The position numbers and the translations under genes are program-made. From contig QALW01000009.1 in assembly GCA_003150515.1 (NCBI GenBank), forward strand, positions 1 to 5,914: DNA of 5,914 bases, read 5' to 3'. Shown here one piece after another: positions 5,883 through 5,914 of this stretch. The DNA comes from Selenomonadales bacterium (GTDB lineage: Bacteria > Bacillota > Clostridia > Christensenellales > QALW01). Numbering within the stretch: position 1 is the stretch's first letter; each line of letters begins with the position of its first letter. The notes beneath the pieces are model-generated. The model was not told the DNA's origin and did not search any database. It saw only the letters and a list, made by a program, of their open reading frames with translations.

Positions 5883-5914
5883 CGTCTTTTCAAGGCGGCA
5901 GGACGCAGAAATAC

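Overview
The window looks like a piece of a Gram-positive, clostridial-type genome. It has an AGGAGG ribosome binding site, a lipoprotein signal with an LSGC lipobox, and a membrane-anchored surface protein with a Ser-rich stalk and a Lys-rich stop-transfer. Base composition is moderate. Species cannot be read from the sequence. All three proteins look exported or surface-located and beta-rich, and the first carries a CBM9-like carbohydrate-binding domain. A surface polysaccharide-binding or polysaccharide-processing locus is therefore plausible, but this is inference.

Layout: 1-720 (+) is the 3' end of a gene whose start lies outside the window. 721-1127 is non-coding and holds the most unusual object here, a compact array of perfect inverted repeats at 744-1085. 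1128-3800 (-) encodes an 890-residue lipoprotein of unrecognised family. 3801-3913 is a short spacer with an imperfect hairpin. 3914-5596 (-) encodes a 560-residue membrane-anchored protein with two tandem copies of a beta-sandwich-like module. 5597-5914 has no convincing gene. It holds the AT-rich upstream region of the 560-residue gene and then a GC-richer, strongly structured stretch (5746-5882) that resembles a dispersed intergenic element.

The two minus-strand genes are probably one transcription unit (560-residue gene first, 113-nt gap). They converge on the partial plus-strand gene, and the hairpin array sits exactly in the convergent gap.

The array has five units with arms of 20, 26, (composite), 27 and 26 bp and no mismatch in any arm. 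Every simple hairpin ends in a 3-nt loop. 310 of its 342 bases fall in complementary arms. The third unit (851-968) is a four-way junction: an 11-bp closing stem encloses three hairpins with no unpaired base at the junction. The arms of different units are unrelated in sequence, so what is preserved is symmetry, not sequence. I do not recognise this as any named element and consider it the best candidate for something undescribed.
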